From Thermococcales archaeon 44_46 (lineage in GTDB: Archaea; Methanobacteriota_B; Thermococci; Thermococcales; Thermococcaceae): a stretch of DNA of 7,652 nucleotides. The stretch is taken from positions 1 to 7,652 of the forward strand of contig LGET01000070.1 in assembly GCA_001507935.1 (NCBI GenBank), in the 5' to 3' direction. The position numbers and the translations under genes were made by a program. The notes under the pieces were generated by a model that searched no databases, was not told where the DNA came from, and saw only the letters and a list, made by a program, of their open reading frames with translations. Below are positions 6,911 to 7,652 of this stretch, in pieces; within the stretch, counting starts at the first letter, position 1; the number at the start of each line of letters is the position of its first letter.

Positions 6911-7652
6911 ATGAGGGATTACGTAACATGGTTTTTCGCTCTGCTCGGCACGTTCCTTGTTCTGTACATCCTCCTTCCGTTAGCCGTTATCATAGGGAAG
7001 CAACTTTTCGACTGGGAGATGCTAGTAGAGACGCTCCACGATGGCCTTGTTTTGGAAGCCCTTAAAAATTCTTTCCTAACTTCCACGGCTGCAATGCTGA
7101 TTTCCCTCCTTTTTGGAGTCCCCCTTGGTTATGTGCTCGCAAGGAAGGATTTTGTGGGGAAGAGTTTTGTCCAGGCGGTTGTTGACGTCCCAATAGTCAT
7201 CCCACACTCCGTTGTTGGCATAATGCTTCTTGTGACATTTTCAAACAAAATTCTGGACAGCTATCTCGGAATAATAATGGCAATGCTTTTTGTCTCTGCA
7301 CCTTTCACAATCAACGCTGCCAGAGACGGGTTTTTGGCGGTAGATGAGAAGCTTGAGCATGTGGCAAGAACCTTGGGGGCGAGTAAGTTAAAGGCATTCC
7401 TCACGGTTTCCCTCCCAATTGCAATGCCCTCTATTCTGAGCGGTGCCATAATGACGTGGGCGAGGGCGATAAGCGAAGTGGGAGCAATCCTAATCGTTGC
7501 ATATTACCCAAAAACTGCGCAGGTTCTGGTCATGGAGTACTTTAACAACTATGGCTTGAGGGCTTCAAGGCCGATTTCTGTTATCCTTGTGCTGCTCAGC
7601 TTGGGCATCTTCGTTGTTCTAAGGTGGCTTGTAGGGAGGTCGAGAAATGCTT
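6911..7652 (+). CDS. wtpB: Tungstate ABC transporter permease WtpB (stop codon just beyond the window)
   Basis: 247 codons are visible, all open; the last base (T) probably begins the stop codon, so the protein is essentially complete and of the expected size for this permease family. ATG 6911 follows a strong AGGTGAG site at 6901-6907. The protein is an inner-membrane ABC permease with about six helices: roughly residues 7-29, 54-77, 90-110, 119-137, 179-198 and 221-241. The cytoplasmic EAA loop, which docks the ATPase, is at about 149-169 ([15 protein letters not shown]...SLP), with His150 where the usual Glu stands. It carries tungstate delivered by WtpA across the membrane. Position directly after wtpA, and the apparent wtpC start overlapping its end, fix the identity. 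Confidence 0.92.
   Translation, partial: MRDYVTWFFALLGTFLVLYILLPLAVIIGKQLFDWEMLVETLHDGLVLEALKNSFLTSTAAMLISLLFGVPLGYVLARKDFVGKSFVQAVVDVPIVIPHSVVGIMLLVTFSNKILDSYLGIIMAMLFVSAPFTINAARDGFLAVDEKLEHVARTLGASKLKAFLTVSLPIAMPSILSGAIMTWARAISEVGAILIVAYYPKTAQVLVMEYFNNYGLRASRPISVILVLLSLGIFVVLRWLVGRSRNA
7647..7652 (+). CDS. wtpC: Probable start of wtpC, the transporter ATPase (two codons visible)
   Basis: ATGCTT (Met-Leu) lies six bases after GGGAGGT (7634-7640), an excellent ribosome site inside the end of wtpB. Thermococcales wtp operons run A-B-C and, as I recall, WtpC begins Met-Leu. If the next bases are AA or AG, wtpB ends with TAA or TAG at 7652-7654, giving a short B/C overlap. Only six bases are visible, so this rests on context. 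Confidence 0.45.

Overview
The window reads as chromosomal DNA of a hyperthermophilic archaeon of the order Thermococcales (Pyrococcus/Thermococcus type). The signs are a WtpA/WtpB tungstate transporter, a cyclic 2,3-diphosphoglycerate (cDPG) synthetase beside a 2-phosphoglycerate kinase, proteins rich in Lys, Glu and Ile, GGTGA-type Shine-Dalgarno sites, archaeal TATA-type promoters and tightly packed or overlapping genes. I see no mobile elements, CRISPR arrays, tRNAs or rRNAs, and no gene-free stretch longer than about 135 bases.

Left block (plus strand, 1-1487): the 3' end of a PhoU/TrkA-C regulatory protein, a complete paralog of it that overlaps by 14 bases, and a 156-residue protein of unknown family. 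The third gene probably has its own promoter, with a perfect 7+7 palindrome just after the TATA box.

Middle block (minus strand, read from 5673 down to 1484): cDPG synthetase, 2-phosphoglycerate kinase (4-base overlap), a two-CBS-domain protein after a 61-base gap, and a double-domain metallophosphoesterase overlapping or abutting it. The first two genes are the two ATP-dependent steps from 2-phosphoglycerate to cDPG. The CBS protein and phosphoesterase may be regulatory or turnover partners, but a possible internal promoter before the CBS gene means they may be a separate unit. The last gene meets the unknown gene tail to tail with a 4-base overlap, so each gene's candidate terminator T-tract lies inside the other.

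Right block (plus strand, 5806-7652): wtpA (tungstate-binding lipoprotein), wtpB (permease, complete except for its stop codon) and the first two codons of what is probably wtpC. The 132-base region between cDPG synthetase and wtpA holds two divergent promoters and a 7-base inverted repeat between them.

Most of this is recognisable. The points most worth a second look are the phosphoesterase whose second half has lost one metal site, the possible four-gene cDPG cluster, and the two palindromic candidate operators.
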